Assembly: GCA_044508835.1 (NCBI GenBank)
Contig: JBIQHD010000020.1
Location: forward strand, 26,801 to 90,800
Source of the DNA: JAKFDI01 sp044508835
Lineage (GTDB): Bacteria; Pseudomonadota; Gammaproteobacteria; Burkholderiales; Burkholderiaceae_C
Direction of reading: 5' to 3'
Length of the DNA: 64,000 nt
The position numbers and the translations under genes were made by a program. Below the pieces are notes generated by a model that was not told where the DNA came from, searched no databases, and worked only from the letters and a program-made list of their open reading frames with translations. This document shows, in pieces, positions 1 through 9,961 of the stretch (positions are counted from its first letter, which is position 1; each line of letters begins with the position of its first letter).

Positions 1-21
1 GACCGCACGCGAGGAGACCGC

Positions 22-951
22 ATGCTGCCCGTCGACGAGATCCGCCTGAACTTCAACCCGGCCTCGCTGGCCGTGCTGAACGTCGTGCTGGCCTTCCTGA
101 TGTTCGGCATCGCGCTGGACACGCGGGTGGCCGACTTCCGCCGCGTGCTGCGCATGCCGGGCGCCATGGCGGTGGGCATCGCCGCGCAGTTCCTGGTGCT
201 GCCGGCGGTGACCTTCATGCTCACGCTGCTCCTGCAGCCGGCGCCCAGCATCGCGCTGGGCATGCTGCTGGTGGCCTGCTGCCCGCCCGGCAACGTGAGC
301 AACATCCTCACCCACCGCGCCGGCGGCAACGTGGCGCTGTCGGTCTCGATGACGGCGGTGTCCAACGTGCTGGCCATCGTGCTGATGCCGCTGAACTTCG
401 CGTTCTGGGGCGCGCTGCATCCCACCGCCGCACCGCTGCTGCGGAGCATCGCGCTGGACCCGATGGAGGTGGGCGCCACCATCGTGGCGATCATCGCCGT
501 GCCCTTCGTGCTGGGCATCCTGTGCGCCGAGAAGCTGCCGCGCCTGACCGCGCGCATCCGCCGGCCGGCGCGCATCCTCAGCTTCGTGGCGCTGCTGGTC
601 TTCATCGTGGCCGCGGTGGCGGGCAACTGGCGCTACTTCCTCGACTACGTCGGCCTGGTGCTGCTGGCCGTGGCGCTGCACGACGCGCTGGCCTTCGGCA
701 CCGGCTGGGCGTGCGCCCGCCTCACGGGCCTGCCGGACTACGACCGCCGGGCCGTCGCCATCGAGGTCGGCATCCGCAACGCGGGGCTCGGGCTGGTGCT
801 GATCTTCGGCTTCTTCGGCGGCCTGGGCGGCATGGCCGTGGTGGCCGGCGTCTGGGGCTTCTGGGACATCATCGCCGGCCTGGCGCTGGCCAGCTGGTGG
901 GCGCGCAAGCCGGCCGCCGGTGCGCCCGCCGCGGTGGAAGGCGCGGCATGA
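22..951 (+). CDS. Bile acid:sodium symporter (BASS) family transporter
   Basis: A hydrophobic 309-residue protein with about nine to ten membrane segments, the usual size for the BASS/SBF superfamily of sodium-coupled organic anion transporters. Residues 86-94 (CCPPGNVSN) match the conserved small-residue/SN motif of the family, followed by a Gly-rich segment and a Ser/Thr-rich helix (SVSMTAVSN, about 106-114). The ATG is preceded by a GAGGAG ribosome site at 12-17. The stop overlaps the next ATG (ATGA), so the gene is translationally coupled to the epimerase. Bacterial members carry very diverse organic acids, so the family name does not imply bile acids as substrate. The membrane location is clear; the substrate is unknown. 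Confidence 0.88.
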   Translation: MLPVDEIRLNFNPASLAVLNVVLAFLMFGIALDTRVADFRRVLRMPGAMAVGIAAQFLVLPAVTFMLTLLLQPAPSIALGMLLVACCPPGNVSNILTHRAGGNVALSVSMTAVSNVLAIVLMPLNFAFWGALHPTAAPLLRSIALDPMEVGATIVAIIAVPFVLGILCAEKLPRLTARIRRPARILSFVALLVFIVAAVAGNWRYFLDYVGLVLLAVALHDALAFGTGWACARLTGLPDYDRRAVAIEVGIRNAGLGLVLIFGFFGGLGGMAVVAGVWGFWDIIAGLALASWWARKPAAGAPAAVEGAA

Positions 952-1943
952 CGCAGGCCGCCGCCCCCGCGCGCCGCGTGCTGGTCACCGGCGCCGACGG
1001 CTTCCTCGGGCGCGGCCTGCTGCAGGCGCTGGCGCGCGAGCCGGGCCTGGCGGCCATCGTCGCCACCGACGTGCGCGAGGTGCCCGCCGGGCGGCGGCTC
1101 GCTGGCGTCACGTACCTGACGCTGGACGTGCGCGACACGACCCTCGCCGACACGCTGCGCGCCCATGCCGTCGACGCCGTGGTGCACCTGGCCTCCATCG
1201 TCACGCCCGACCCGCGCATGGGCCGCGAGCTGGCCCACGAGGTCGACGTGCTGGGCACGCGCAACGTGCTGCAGGCCTGCGTGGCCGCGGGCGTGGGGCA
1301 GGTTGTCGTCAGCTCCAGCGGCGCGGCCTACGGCTACCACGCCGACAACCCCGCCTGGCTGCGCGAGGGCGACGCGCTGCGCGGCAACGAGGCCTTCGCC
1401 TACTCGCACCACAAGCGGCTGGTGGAGGAGATGCTGGCGGACTTCCGCGCACGCGCGCCGCAGCTCGTGCAGACCGTGCTGCGCATCGGCACCATCCTCG
1501 GCGAGCGGGTGGACAACCAGATCACCGCGCTGTTCGAGAAGCCGCGCCTGCTGGCCGTGCGCGGCAGCGACAGCCCCTTCGTCTTCGTCTGGGACGAGGA
1601 CGTGGCCGGCGCCATCGTGCATGCGCTGCGCACCCGCCGCGGCGGCTGCTTCAACCTCGCGGGCGACGGCGCGCTCACGCTGCCCGAGATCGCCGCGCGC
1701 CTGCGCAAGCCGCTGCTGCGCCTGCCCGCCGGCCTGCTGCGCGCCGCGCTGGCGGCGGGCCGGCGGCTGCGGCTCACGCGCTACGGCCCGGAGCAGCTCG
1801 ACTTCCTGCGCTACCGCCCGGTGCTGCTGAACACCGCGCTCAAGCAGGACTTCGGCTACCGGCCCGCCAGGACCAGCGCCCAGGCCTTCGAGGCCTTCGT
1901 CGCCGCGCGCGCCGCGCAGGGCCGCCCGGTGGCCGCGCGATGA
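948..1943 (+). CDS. NAD-dependent epimerase/dehydratase (extended SDR)
   Basis: A 331-residue extended short-chain dehydrogenase. The N-terminal Rossmann motif TGADGFLG lies at residues 14-21, a Ser-rich strand (SSS, 122-124) precedes the active site, and the catalytic YSHHK pair is Tyr152/Lys156. The family uses NAD(P) to oxidise, epimerise or dehydrate sugars or other hydroxyl substrates in the cytoplasm. I start it at the ATG overlapping the previous TGA; a much longer in-frame reading exists upstream but only shadows the transporter gene. It overlaps the downstream exporter start by four bases, so the three genes form one operon. The substrate cannot be told from sequence. Confidence 0.9.
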   Translation: MTQAAAPARRVLVTGADGFLGRGLLQALAREPGLAAIVATDVREVPAGRRLAGVTYLTLDVRDTTLADTLRAHAVDAVVHLASIVTPDPRMGRELAHEVDVLGTRNVLQACVAAGVGQVVVSSSGAAYGYHADNPAWLREGDALRGNEAFAYSHHKRLVEEMLADFRARAPQLVQTVLRIGTILGERVDNQITALFEKPRLLAVRGSDSPFVFVWDEDVAGAIVHALRTRRGGCFNLAGDGALTLPEIAARLRKPLLRLPAGLLRAALAAGRRLRLTRYGPEQLDFLRYRPVLLNTALKQDFGYRPARTSAQAFEAFVAARAAQGRPVAAR

Positions 1944-2854
1944 GCGCGCACCGCCCGCTGAGCGCCGGCGACTGGCTCGGCGCCGCCGGCGTCGTGCTGA
2001 TCTGGGGCCTGAACTTCGTGGTGATGAAGGTCGCCCTGGAAGACCTGAGCCCGATGCTGCTGGGCGCGCTGCGCTTCACCGCGGCGTCGCTGCCGCTGCT
2101 GCTGTTCCTGCCGCGGCCGGCGCTGCCCTGGCGCTTCATCGCCGGCTACGGGCTGGCGCAGGGGCTCGGGCAGTTCGGCTTCCTGTTCCTCGGGCTGGAG
2201 CTGGGCATGCCGGCCGGCATGGCCTCGGTGGTGATGCAGACCCAGGCCTTCGTCACGCTGCTGCTGGCCGGGCCGGTGCTGGGCGAGCGCGCCACGCCCT
2301 GGCAGTGGACGGGGCTGGTGCTGGCGATGGCCGGGCTGCTGGTGATCGGCAGCGCCCACGGCGCCGGCCCGGCCGACATGACGCTGACGGGCTTCCTGCT
2401 GACGCTGGCCGCCGCCGCCATGTGGGCGGTGTCCAACCTGGTGGCCCGTCGCGCCGCCGCGCACGCCCGCTACGACGCCCTGCCCTTCATCGCCTGGAGC
2501 AGCCTGTTCCCCATCCTGCCCTTCTTCGCGCTCGCGCTGTGGATGGACGGCGGGCCGCAGGCGCTGTGGACCCAGGTCGCGGCCGCGCGCTGGCCGGCCT
2601 GGAGCGCGATGGCGTACCTGGCGCTGCTGGCGACGCTGCTCGCCTACACGCTGTGGACGCGGCTGCTGCAGCGGCACCCGGCGGCGCGGGTCACGCCGTT
2701 CTCGCTGCTCGTGCCGGTGGTGGGGCTGCTGGCGGCGGGGCTGTTCCTCGCCGAATGGCCGAACCGGATGCAATGGCTGGGCACAGCCGGCGTGCTGGCG
2801 GGCCTGCTGGTGAACCAGTTCGGCGCCCGGCTGGCCAGGCTGCTGCGGGCCTGA
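1940..2854 (+). CDS. EamA-family drug/metabolite exporter
   Basis: A 304-residue, roughly ten-helix inner-membrane protein of the drug/metabolite transporter superfamily, with two EamA repeats (about residues 12-140 and 155-295). The first helix, WLGAAGVVLIWGLNFVVMK, is the typical EamA N-terminus. Members export amino acids and other small metabolites by proton antiport. It is the third gene of an overlapping operon (ATGA at 1940-1943) and converges on the ThDP enzyme gene 29 bp downstream. The overall shape is close to cysteine/O-acetylserine exporters of the EamA type, but I would not assign a substrate. Confidence 0.9.
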   Translation: MSAHRPLSAGDWLGAAGVVLIWGLNFVVMKVALEDLSPMLLGALRFTAASLPLLLFLPRPALPWRFIAGYGLAQGLGQFGFLFLGLELGMPAGMASVVMQTQAFVTLLLAGPVLGERATPWQWTGLVLAMAGLLVIGSAHGAGPADMTLTGFLLTLAAAAMWAVSNLVARRAAAHARYDALPFIAWSSLFPILPFFALALWMDGGPQALWTQVAAARWPAWSAMAYLALLATLLAYTLWTRLLQRHPAARVTPFSLLVPVVGLLAAGLFLAEWPNRMQWLGTAGVLAGLLVNQFGARLARLLRA

Positions 2855-2883
2855 CGCGGCGCGGCACGAGCACCGCCGGCCGC

Positions 2884-4635
2884 CTACCCCTTCGGCTCCT
2901 CGTGCATCTTCTTGAAGTGCAGCAGCCCCGGCGCCCACATGTGCTTGACCGGGTCGACGTCGACGTGGACCACCGCGCAGCGCCCCGCGGCCAGCGCGCG
3001 CTCGAGCGCCGGCTGGAGCTGGGCCGGGTCGGACACCCGCTCGCCGTGCGCGCCCATGCTCTGGCCGAGCTTGTCGAAGGCGATCTCGCCCAGGTCGGCC
3101 TTGATCGTCTCGTGCTCGTCCAGGTGCTTGAAGAGCATGGTCTTGATCGGGCGCAGCATGAACTGCTGGTTCATCTTCACCATGCCCCATTGCCTGTCGG
3201 CCAGCACGATGAAGATCACCTGCGCCTGGTTGCGTACCGCCGTCTCGACTTCCTGCGGATGAAAGCCCATCGCCCCGTCGCCGATGATGCAGCACACCGG
3301 CTTGCCCGGCCGCGCGATGGCCGCGGCCACGGCCTGCGAGGTGCCGGCGCCGAGCATGCCGAACTTGAAGGTGGAGATCACCGTGTTCGGCACCGTCACC
3401 TGGTGGTGGAACATGGCCCAGATCGTCGCGTTGCCGCCGTCGGCCACGAGCACCGCGTCCTCGGGGAAGACGCGCCGGCACGCCGCGCCGATGTGCGCCG
3501 GGTGCATGGGCACGGCCATGTCGCCCAGCGCCTTGTCCCAGCCGGCGCGCTCGGCCTTCATGGCCGCGCCGTAGCCGGCCACGCGCGCGCGGCGCCGCTC
3601 CAGCGCCATGCCGCCCGCCTGCCGCTCGATCTCGTCGGCCAGCAGGGCGAGGAACACCTGGGCGTCGCCGACGATCGCGAGGTCCGCGGGCTTGTTCAGG
3701 CCGATCATGTCGCCGTCGATGTCGACCTGGATGGTCTTCTGCTCGGCGGGCTTGCGCCAGTACGGCGGCTTGCCCCACCAGTCGGTCTCGCCCAGGCGGG
3801 TGCCGATGACGAGCGCGACGTCGGCATCGTTGCGCACCTGGTGGTTCACCTTGACGTGCGGCATGGGGATCGCGAGCGGCGAGCGCTCGTCGATCAGGCC
3901 GCGCGCCGCCCAGCTCGTCGTCACCGGCGCGTGCAGCCGCTCGGCCACGCGGCGCAGCGCGTCGCAGGCGCCGGCATGGATCACGCCGCTGCCGGCGTGG
4001 ATCATCGGCGCCGAGGCGTCGACCAGCCAGCGCGCCGCGCGCGCCACCTGCTCGGCGGTGGGTGCCAATGGCTCGGTGCGGCGGTACTGGTGCGGCGCCC
4101 ACAGTGCCACCTCGGCCTTGACCTTGCCGTTCATCACGGTCTCGGGCACGTCCAGGTGCACCACCCCGGGCCGGCCCTCGTGGCTCCTGCGCAGCGCCTT
4201 GCGCATCAGCTCGGGCACGCGCTCGAAGGACGAGGCGGCCGCGCTCCACTTGGCGATGCGCCCGATCACGCCGCTCTGGTCGAAGCACTGGTACGCGCCG
4301 CCGCGGTCGGGGTACATGATGGCCGGGCGGCGCGCGCTGGTGATCGCGAGCACGCGGTTGCCCTCGGCCTGCTCCACCACCAGTCCCGGCAGCAGGTTGG
4401 CCACGCCGGGGCCGTTGCTGGCCATGCACACGCCGAGCCGGCCGGTCAGCCGCGCGTAGGTGCCGGCCATGTGCGCCGCGCAGCTCTCGTGGCGCGGCGT
4501 GACGATCTCGATGCCCAGGCGGTGCAGGGCCGAGTAGAAGCCGAAATAGGTGCCGTCGATGATGCCGAACACCTTCTCGACACCTTCCGCGCGCAGCATG
4601 CGGGCGAGGATCTCGCCGCCAGTGGTTTCCGCCAT
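2884..4635 (-). CDS. ThDP-binding enzyme, acetolactate-synthase-like
   Basis: A 583-residue protein of the acetohydroxyacid synthase/benzoylformate decarboxylase superfamily. The pyrimidine domain carries the cofactor-activating Glu50 in TPRHESCAAHMAGTYARL, a central FAD/NAD-like domain follows, and the C-terminal PP domain has GDG at 452-454. The usual Asn-Asn ending the GDG...NN metal motif is Ala479-Asp480 here (LADRQWG), so the Mg2+ ligand Asn is an Asp. The start is fixed by an AAGGAGACGG ribosome site just upstream; longer in-frame extensions lack one. It is divergent from an AraC-type regulator that probably controls it. The reaction is probably C-C ligation or decarboxylation of a 2-keto acid; the true substrate is unknown. 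Confidence 0.85.
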   Translation of the reverse strand: MAETTGGEILARMLRAEGVEKVFGIIDGTYFGFYSALHRLGIEIVTPRHESCAAHMAGTYARLTGRLGVCMASNGPGVANLLPGLVVEQAEGNRVLAITSARRPAIMYPDRGGAYQCFDQSGVIGRIAKWSAAASSFERVPELMRKALRRSHEGRPGVVHLDVPETVMNGKVKAEVALWAPHQYRRTEPLAPTAEQVARAARWLVDASAPMIHAGSGVIHAGACDALRRVAERLHAPVTTSWAARGLIDERSPLAIPMPHVKVNHQVRNDADVALVIGTRLGETDWWGKPPYWRKPAEQKTIQVDIDGDMIGLNKPADLAIVGDAQVFLALLADEIERQAGGMALERRRARVAGYGAAMKAERAGWDKALGDMAVPMHPAHIGAACRRVFPEDAVLVADGGNATIWAMFHHQVTVPNTVISTFKFGMLGAGTSQAVAAAIARPGKPVCCIIGDGAMGFHPQEVETAVRNQAQVIFIVLADRQWGMVKMNQQFMLRPIKTMLFKHLDEHETIKADLGEIAFDKLGQSMGAHGERVSDPAQLQPALERALAAGRCAVVHVDVDPVKHMWAPGLLHFKKMHEEPKG

Positions 4636-4772
4636 CGCCGTCTCCTTGGCTGGTTCCGGATCGCCGCCCCCCACGGGCGGCCGGATCGCGAACGCAGCGT
4701 AGGACGCACGGGCCGCAGGCCGCTTGTCCCGGCATGCCGCCGGTCTTGTCTTTTCACGACAGGGAGCGCCGC

Positions 4773-5888
4773 ATGAGTTCCACGCCCCTGGCCGCGGCCC
4801 GGGCGACCGGCGCCAACCCCGCCTATGCGCAGCGCCTGCTCGCGCTGGTCGAGCGCTTCGGCCTGCCGCGCGCGGCGCTGCTGCGCCATGCGGGCGTGGC
4901 GATGCCCGAGCGCGCCGGGGCGCGCGCCCGCCTGCCGCTGCAGGCGCTGTTCGCGCTGTTCCGCTCGGCACTCGCGCTGACCGGCCGGCGCGACCTCGGC
5001 CTGGAGTTCGGGCGCGACGTGCGGCCCGACACCTTCGACGCGCTGGGCTACGCGCTGATGAGCTGCCGCGACCTGGGCGAGGCGATCGCGCTGGTGCCGC
5101 CGTACCGCCGCGTGGTGTTCGACGCGGGCTACAGCGAGACCGCCTTCAGCCTCGACGGCCCGGCGGCCAAGCTCGCCTGGGTCGTGCTGCCGCAGGCGGC
5201 GCGCGGCGGGGCGCCGTACTGCGAGCTGCTGGCCGAATCGCTGGTGGCCAGCTGGTTCAGGCTGGGCTGCTGGATCACCGGCACCGACATGCCGCTGCGC
5301 GAGGTGCGATTCGCGCATCCGGCGCCGGACGACACCCTCGCCTTCGAGCGCTTCTTCGGCTGCCCGGTGCGCTTCGCCGCCGGCGAGAACGCCGTGCTGT
5401 TCGACCGCCGGCTGCTCGCCCGGCCGCTGGCGCAGGCGGACGCGGCGCTCAACCTGGCCATGCGCGAGGAGGCGCGCCGCATCATCGACGAGCTGCAGGA
5501 CGAGCCCGGGCTGGCGGGCCGGATCCGCCAGATCCTCGTTCGCCTGATGCCGCGGTGCGAGGCCACGCTGGCGCACGTGGCGGCGCAGCTCGGGGTCGGG
5601 CCGCGCACCCTGCAGCGCCGGCTCGACGCCGGCGGCCTGCGCTTCCAGGCCCTGCTGGGCGCCACGCGCAGCGAGCTCGCGCTCGTCTACCTGCGCGACC
5701 CGGCGCTGTCGGTGCTGGACGCGGCGCTGCTGCTGGGCTATGCCGAGCAGAGCTCGTTCACGCGCGCCTTCCGGTCATGGTTCGGCATGGCGCCGTCGGC
5801 ATGGAAGGCGCACGGCGGGATGCCGCCGGCGGCGGCCCGCGGTCAGCGCCTGCGCTCGAAGAAGGCCTGCACGAGCCTCACCCAGTAG
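4773..5888 (+). CDS. AraC-family transcriptional regulator (arabinose-binding-like N-terminal domain)
   Basis: A 371-residue regulator. Residues about 25-210 match the N-terminal ligand domain seen in OruR/ArgR-type AraC proteins, and the last 100 residues carry the two-helix-turn-helix AraC domain (ATLAHVAAQLGVGPRTLQRR, then VLDAALLLGYAEQSSFTRAF). The ATG at 4773 follows AGGGAG at 4761-4766; an in-frame ATG 13 codons upstream has no ribosome site. It is transcribed away from the ThDP enzyme gene across a 137-bp shared promoter region and is its likely regulator. Its 3' end overlaps the convergent M20 gene by 46 bp. Confidence 0.9.
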   Translation: MSSTPLAAARATGANPAYAQRLLALVERFGLPRAALLRHAGVAMPERAGARARLPLQALFALFRSALALTGRRDLGLEFGRDVRPDTFDALGYALMSCRDLGEAIALVPPYRRVVFDAGYSETAFSLDGPAAKLAWVVLPQAARGGAPYCELLAESLVASWFRLGCWITGTDMPLREVRFAHPAPDDTLAFERFFGCPVRFAAGENAVLFDRRLLARPLAQADAALNLAMREEARRIIDELQDEPGLAGRIRQILVRLMPRCEATLAHVAAQLGVGPRTLQRRLDAGGLRFQALLGATRSELALVYLRDPALSVLDAALLLGYAEQSSFTRAFRSWFGMAPSAWKAHGGMPPAAARGQRLRSKKACTSLTQ

Positions 5889-7051
5889 GTCGAGCCGATG
5901 GGCAGAAGCGCGTCGTTGAAGTCGTAGTTCGGGTTGTGCAGCTCGCACGGCCCCATGCCGTGGTAGGTGGCCTCGCGGTGCTCGCCGCCGCCGTTGCCGA
6001 GGAAGACGTAGGTGCCCGGCACCTTCTCCAGGTAGAACGAGAAGTCCTCGGCACCGGCCACCGGCGCCGTGTTGCGCTGCACGCGGGAGGCGCCGAAGGC
6101 GTCCTCGGCCACCTGCGCGGCGAAGTCGGTCGGGGCGTCGTGGTTGACCACCGGCGGGTAGGCGCGGAAGAAGGTCAGCTCGCCGGTGGCGCCGTACACC
6201 TGCGGCAGCGTCTCGGCGATCCGCCGCATCCGCTCCTCGATGAGGTCCAGCACCTCGATGCTGAAGGTGCGCACGGTGCCGCGCAGCACGGCCTCGTCGG
6301 GGATGACGTTGTAGGCGTCGCCCGCGTGGATCTGCGTGACGGTGAGCACCGCGGTATCGATGGGCGACTTGCTGCGCGAGATCACGGTCTGCAGCACGCC
6401 CACCATCTCGGCCACGATGACGATCGGGTCCACCGCCTTCTGCGGCATGGCGGCGTGGCCGCCGGTGCCGCGCACGACGATGTCGAAGCGGTTGCTCGAC
6501 GCCATCATCGGCCCCTTGCGCAGGTGGAAGTGCCCCACCGGCGCGCCGGGCATGTTGTGGATGCCGTAGATCTCGTCGCAGGGAAAGCGCTCGAACAGGC
6601 CGTCGGCCATCATCGCCCGCGCGCCGGCGTTGCCGCCCTCCTCGGCCGGCTGGAAGATGAAGTTCACCGTGCCCTCGAAGTCGCGGTGCCGCGCGAGGTA
6701 CTGCGCCGCGCCGAGCAGCATGGTGGTGTGGCCGTCGTGCCCGCAGCCGTGCATGCGCCCGGCGTGGCGCGAGGCGTGGGCGAAGCGGTTGTGCTCGGGC
6801 ATGGGCAGCGCGTCCATGTCGGCGCGCAGCCCCACGGCCCGGGTGCCGGCGCCGCGGCTGCCGCGCAGCACGCCCACCACGCCCGTCTTGCCGATGCCGC
6901 GGTGCACCTCCAGGCCCCAGGCGGCGAGGCGCTCGGCGACCAGGTCGGACGTGCGCGTCTCCTGGAAGGCGAGCTCGGGATGCGCGTGGATGTCGCGGCG
7001 CAGCGCGGTCAGCGCGGCGTGCTCGGCGGTGATGTCGGCGATCGGTTCCAT
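5843..7051 (-). CDS. M20-family amidohydrolase (hippurate hydrolase/AbgA-like)
   Basis: A 402-residue zinc peptidase of family M20D. Metal-binding motifs are visible in order: GLRADMDALP (about 92-101), GCGHDGHT (about 120-127) and PAEEGGNAGA (about 155-164). The dimerisation-domain HAAMPQ segment follows, and a final His-containing stretch closes the site. Such enzymes cleave N-acyl or N-benzoyl amino acids to carboxylate and amino acid in the cytoplasm. The ATG follows an AAGGAG site. It is the last gene of the peptide-importer operon, 5 bp after the N-formylglutamate amidohydrolase gene, which suggests it processes an imported N-acyl amino acid or amidated peptide. Confidence 0.9.
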   Translation of the reverse strand: MEPIADITAEHAALTALRRDIHAHPELAFQETRTSDLVAERLAAWGLEVHRGIGKTGVVGVLRGSRGAGTRAVGLRADMDALPMPEHNRFAHASRHAGRMHGCGHDGHTTMLLGAAQYLARHRDFEGTVNFIFQPAEEGGNAGARAMMADGLFERFPCDEIYGIHNMPGAPVGHFHLRKGPMMASSNRFDIVVRGTGGHAAMPQKAVDPIVIVAEMVGVLQTVISRSKSPIDTAVLTVTQIHAGDAYNVIPDEAVLRGTVRTFSIEVLDLIEERMRRIAETLPQVYGATGELTFFRAYPPVVNHDAPTDFAAQVAEDAFGASRVQRNTAPVAGAEDFSFYLEKVPGTYVFLGNGGGEHREATYHGMGPCELHNPNYDFNDALLPIGSTYWVRLVQAFFERRR

Positions 7052-7056
7052 CTCGT

Positions 7057-7947
7057 TCACTCCTTGGTTTGGGCGCGCACGTGGGCGGCCAGTTCGCCCG
7101 CCACTTCGCCGAGCGCGCGGCGCAGCGTCTCGAAGCCGGCGCTGCGCTCGCGCGTGGCCTCGTCCATGTAGAGGCCGCGGTGCACCTCGACCTGCAGGCT
7201 GTGCCGGCGCTCGGCCGGCCGGCCCAGACGCGCGATGAGCGCCACGCCCTTGTACGGGTCGTTGATCGCCACGCTGTAGCCGCGCCGGCGCAGGGCATCG
7301 GCGACGAGCGCGACGAACGCCGGGTCGCAGGTGCTGCCGTCGCGGTCGCCGAGCACGAAGTCCGCCAGGCGCTTGTCGGTGCGGATGCCCAGGCCCTCGT
7401 AGGCGTTGCTCGGCATCGAGTGCAGGTTCAGGTGCCACACGGCGCCGAAGCGTCCATAGGCTTGCTCGATCTGCGCCGCCAGCGCGGCGTGGTACGGCGC
7501 GTGGTAGCGGTCGATGCGCGCACGCACCTCGGCCACGCTCAGCTTGCGGTCGTAGATGGGCCGGCGCCCGCTGTGGCCGGCGGCGCTCCAGACGAGGCCG
7601 ATGCCCAGGCGCGTCTTCTCGCTCGGGCGCAGCTCGCCGGGCCAGGGCGCGTCGAGCATGTCGGGGTCGATGTCTTCCACGTCGCGGTTCGGGTCGATGT
7701 AGCTGCGCGGAAACTCGGCGGCGAGCAGCGTGGCGCCGGCGGCGGGCAGCGCGTCCCACAGCACGTGCACGTCGGTGTCCTCGCCGGCGCGCAGCTGGGC
7801 GAAGTCGAGCGCGTAGCGGAAGTCGGCGGGATAGCGCACGCCGCTGTGCGGCGAATCGCAGATCAGCGGCACGGGGTCGGCCTCGGGCAGGCGCAGGGTG
7901 TAGGGCGCGAAGGGCTCGGGCGTGCGGGGCTGGACGGCGTGTGTCAT
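7057..7947 (-). CDS. N-formylglutamate amidohydrolase family protein
   Basis: A 296-residue FGase-family protein (HutG-type deformylase; removes formate from N-formyl-L-glutamate). Recognisable segments are CDSPHSGVRYP (about 30-40), the SYIDPNRDVEDID block, HLNLHSMPS in the centre and the C-terminal LQVEVHRGLYMD. No other histidine-utilisation genes are present. It sits between the ABC importer ATPases (24 bp upstream) and an M20 amidohydrolase (5 bp downstream), so a role in deacylating an imported N-acyl or N-formyl compound is more likely here than histidine catabolism. That role is inference; family membership is clear. Confidence 0.9.
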   Translation of the reverse strand: MTHAVQPRTPEPFAPYTLRLPEADPVPLICDSPHSGVRYPADFRYALDFAQLRAGEDTDVHVLWDALPAAGATLLAAEFPRSYIDPNRDVEDIDPDMLDAPWPGELRPSEKTRLGIGLVWSAAGHSGRRPIYDRKLSVAEVRARIDRYHAPYHAALAAQIEQAYGRFGAVWHLNLHSMPSNAYEGLGIRTDKRLADFVLGDRDGSTCDPAFVALVADALRRRGYSVAINDPYKGVALIARLGRPAERRHSLQVEVHRGLYMDEATRERSAGFETLRRALGEVAGELAAHVRAQTKE

Positions 7948-7971
7948 GGCGGTACGGCTGCTTGGCGGGCG

Positions 7972-8977
7972 TCAGGACGGCGCCGCGTCGTTGAGGTGGC
8001 AGGCGCTGACATGGCCTGCCGCGAGGGTCTTGAGCGCCGGCCGCTCCTGCGCGCAGCGCGGCATGGCGTGAGGGCAGCGCGGGTGGAAGGCGCAGCCGGA
8101 CGGCGGCGCGAGCGGCGACGGCAGCTCGCCCTGGATGGGCCGGTAGGCGCGGCGCGTGGTGTCCAGCGTGGGCAGCTCCGACAGCAGCGCCTGCGTGTAG
8201 GGGTGGTTGGGCCGGGTGAACACGGTGTCGGTCGGCGCGATCTCGACGATGCGCCCGAGGTACATGATGACCACCCGGTCGGCGATGTGCCCCACCACCC
8301 CGAGGTTGTGGCTGATGAAGAGGTAGGTGAGATCGAACTCGCGCCGCAGCGCGGTGAAGAGGTTGAGCACCTGCGCCTGGATGGACACGTCCAGCGCCGC
8401 CACCGCCTCGTCGCAGACGATCACCTTCGGCTTGAGCGCGAGCGAGCGCGCGATGCCGATGCGCTGGCGCTGCCCGCCCGAGAACTGGTGCGGGTAGCGC
8501 TGCGCATAGGCCGGGTCCAGCCCCACCTGGCGCATGAGGTCGGCGACGTAGCCGGCCTTCTGCGACTTGGGCACGAGGCCGTGCACCACCGGCGCCTCGC
8601 CGATGATGTCCTGCACCCGCATGCGCGGGTTCAGCGAGGCCATCGGGTTCTGGAAGATCATCTGCACGCCGAGCTCGTAGGCGCGCCGCTCGGCGTGCGC
8701 CATCTTCGCCACGGGCTGGCCGCGGTAGCGCACCTCGCCGGCGCTCGGCGGGTTGATGCCGGCGATCACGCGCCCGAGCGTCGACTTGCCGCAGCCCGAC
8801 TCGCCCACCACGCCGATCACCTCGCCGGCGTGCACGTCGAGGTCGACGCCCGCGACCGCATGCACCACCGACGGCCGGTTGCGCGCGCCCAGCAGGTTGG
8901 CGATGCGCCCGGCCAGGTCGATGGGCTGCACGAAGCGCTTGTCGATGCCGCGCAGGGTGAGGAGGGGCTCGGCCAGT

Positions 8978-8985
<8 letters not shown>
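7972..8985 (-). CDS. Oligopeptide-type ABC transporter ATP-binding protein (DppF/OppF-like)
   Basis: A 337-residue ATPase. It shows Walker A GESGCGKST, a Q-loop in MIFQNP, the ABC signature FSGGQRQRIGIARSL, Walker B VIVCDEAVAALD and H-loop ISHN. The C-terminal extension has the Cys-rich CAFHPRCPHAMPRC block typical of the oligopeptide/dipeptide subfamily (OppF/DppF type), which binds an iron-sulphur cluster in some members. It overlaps the preceding DppD-like gene by 8 bp, so the two half-ATPases are made together and should form the heterodimer that powers the permease pair. Confidence 0.93.

Positions 8986-9950
<965 letters not shown>

Positions 9951-9961
<11 letters not shown>

Noticed and set aside
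1856..4735. Very long open frames opposite or across real genes (also 22653-25196, 59387-62992 upstream part)
   Set aside because: GC-rich codon bias leaves long antisense frames open; their products are low-complexity Arg/Ala/Gly/His-rich and match no family.
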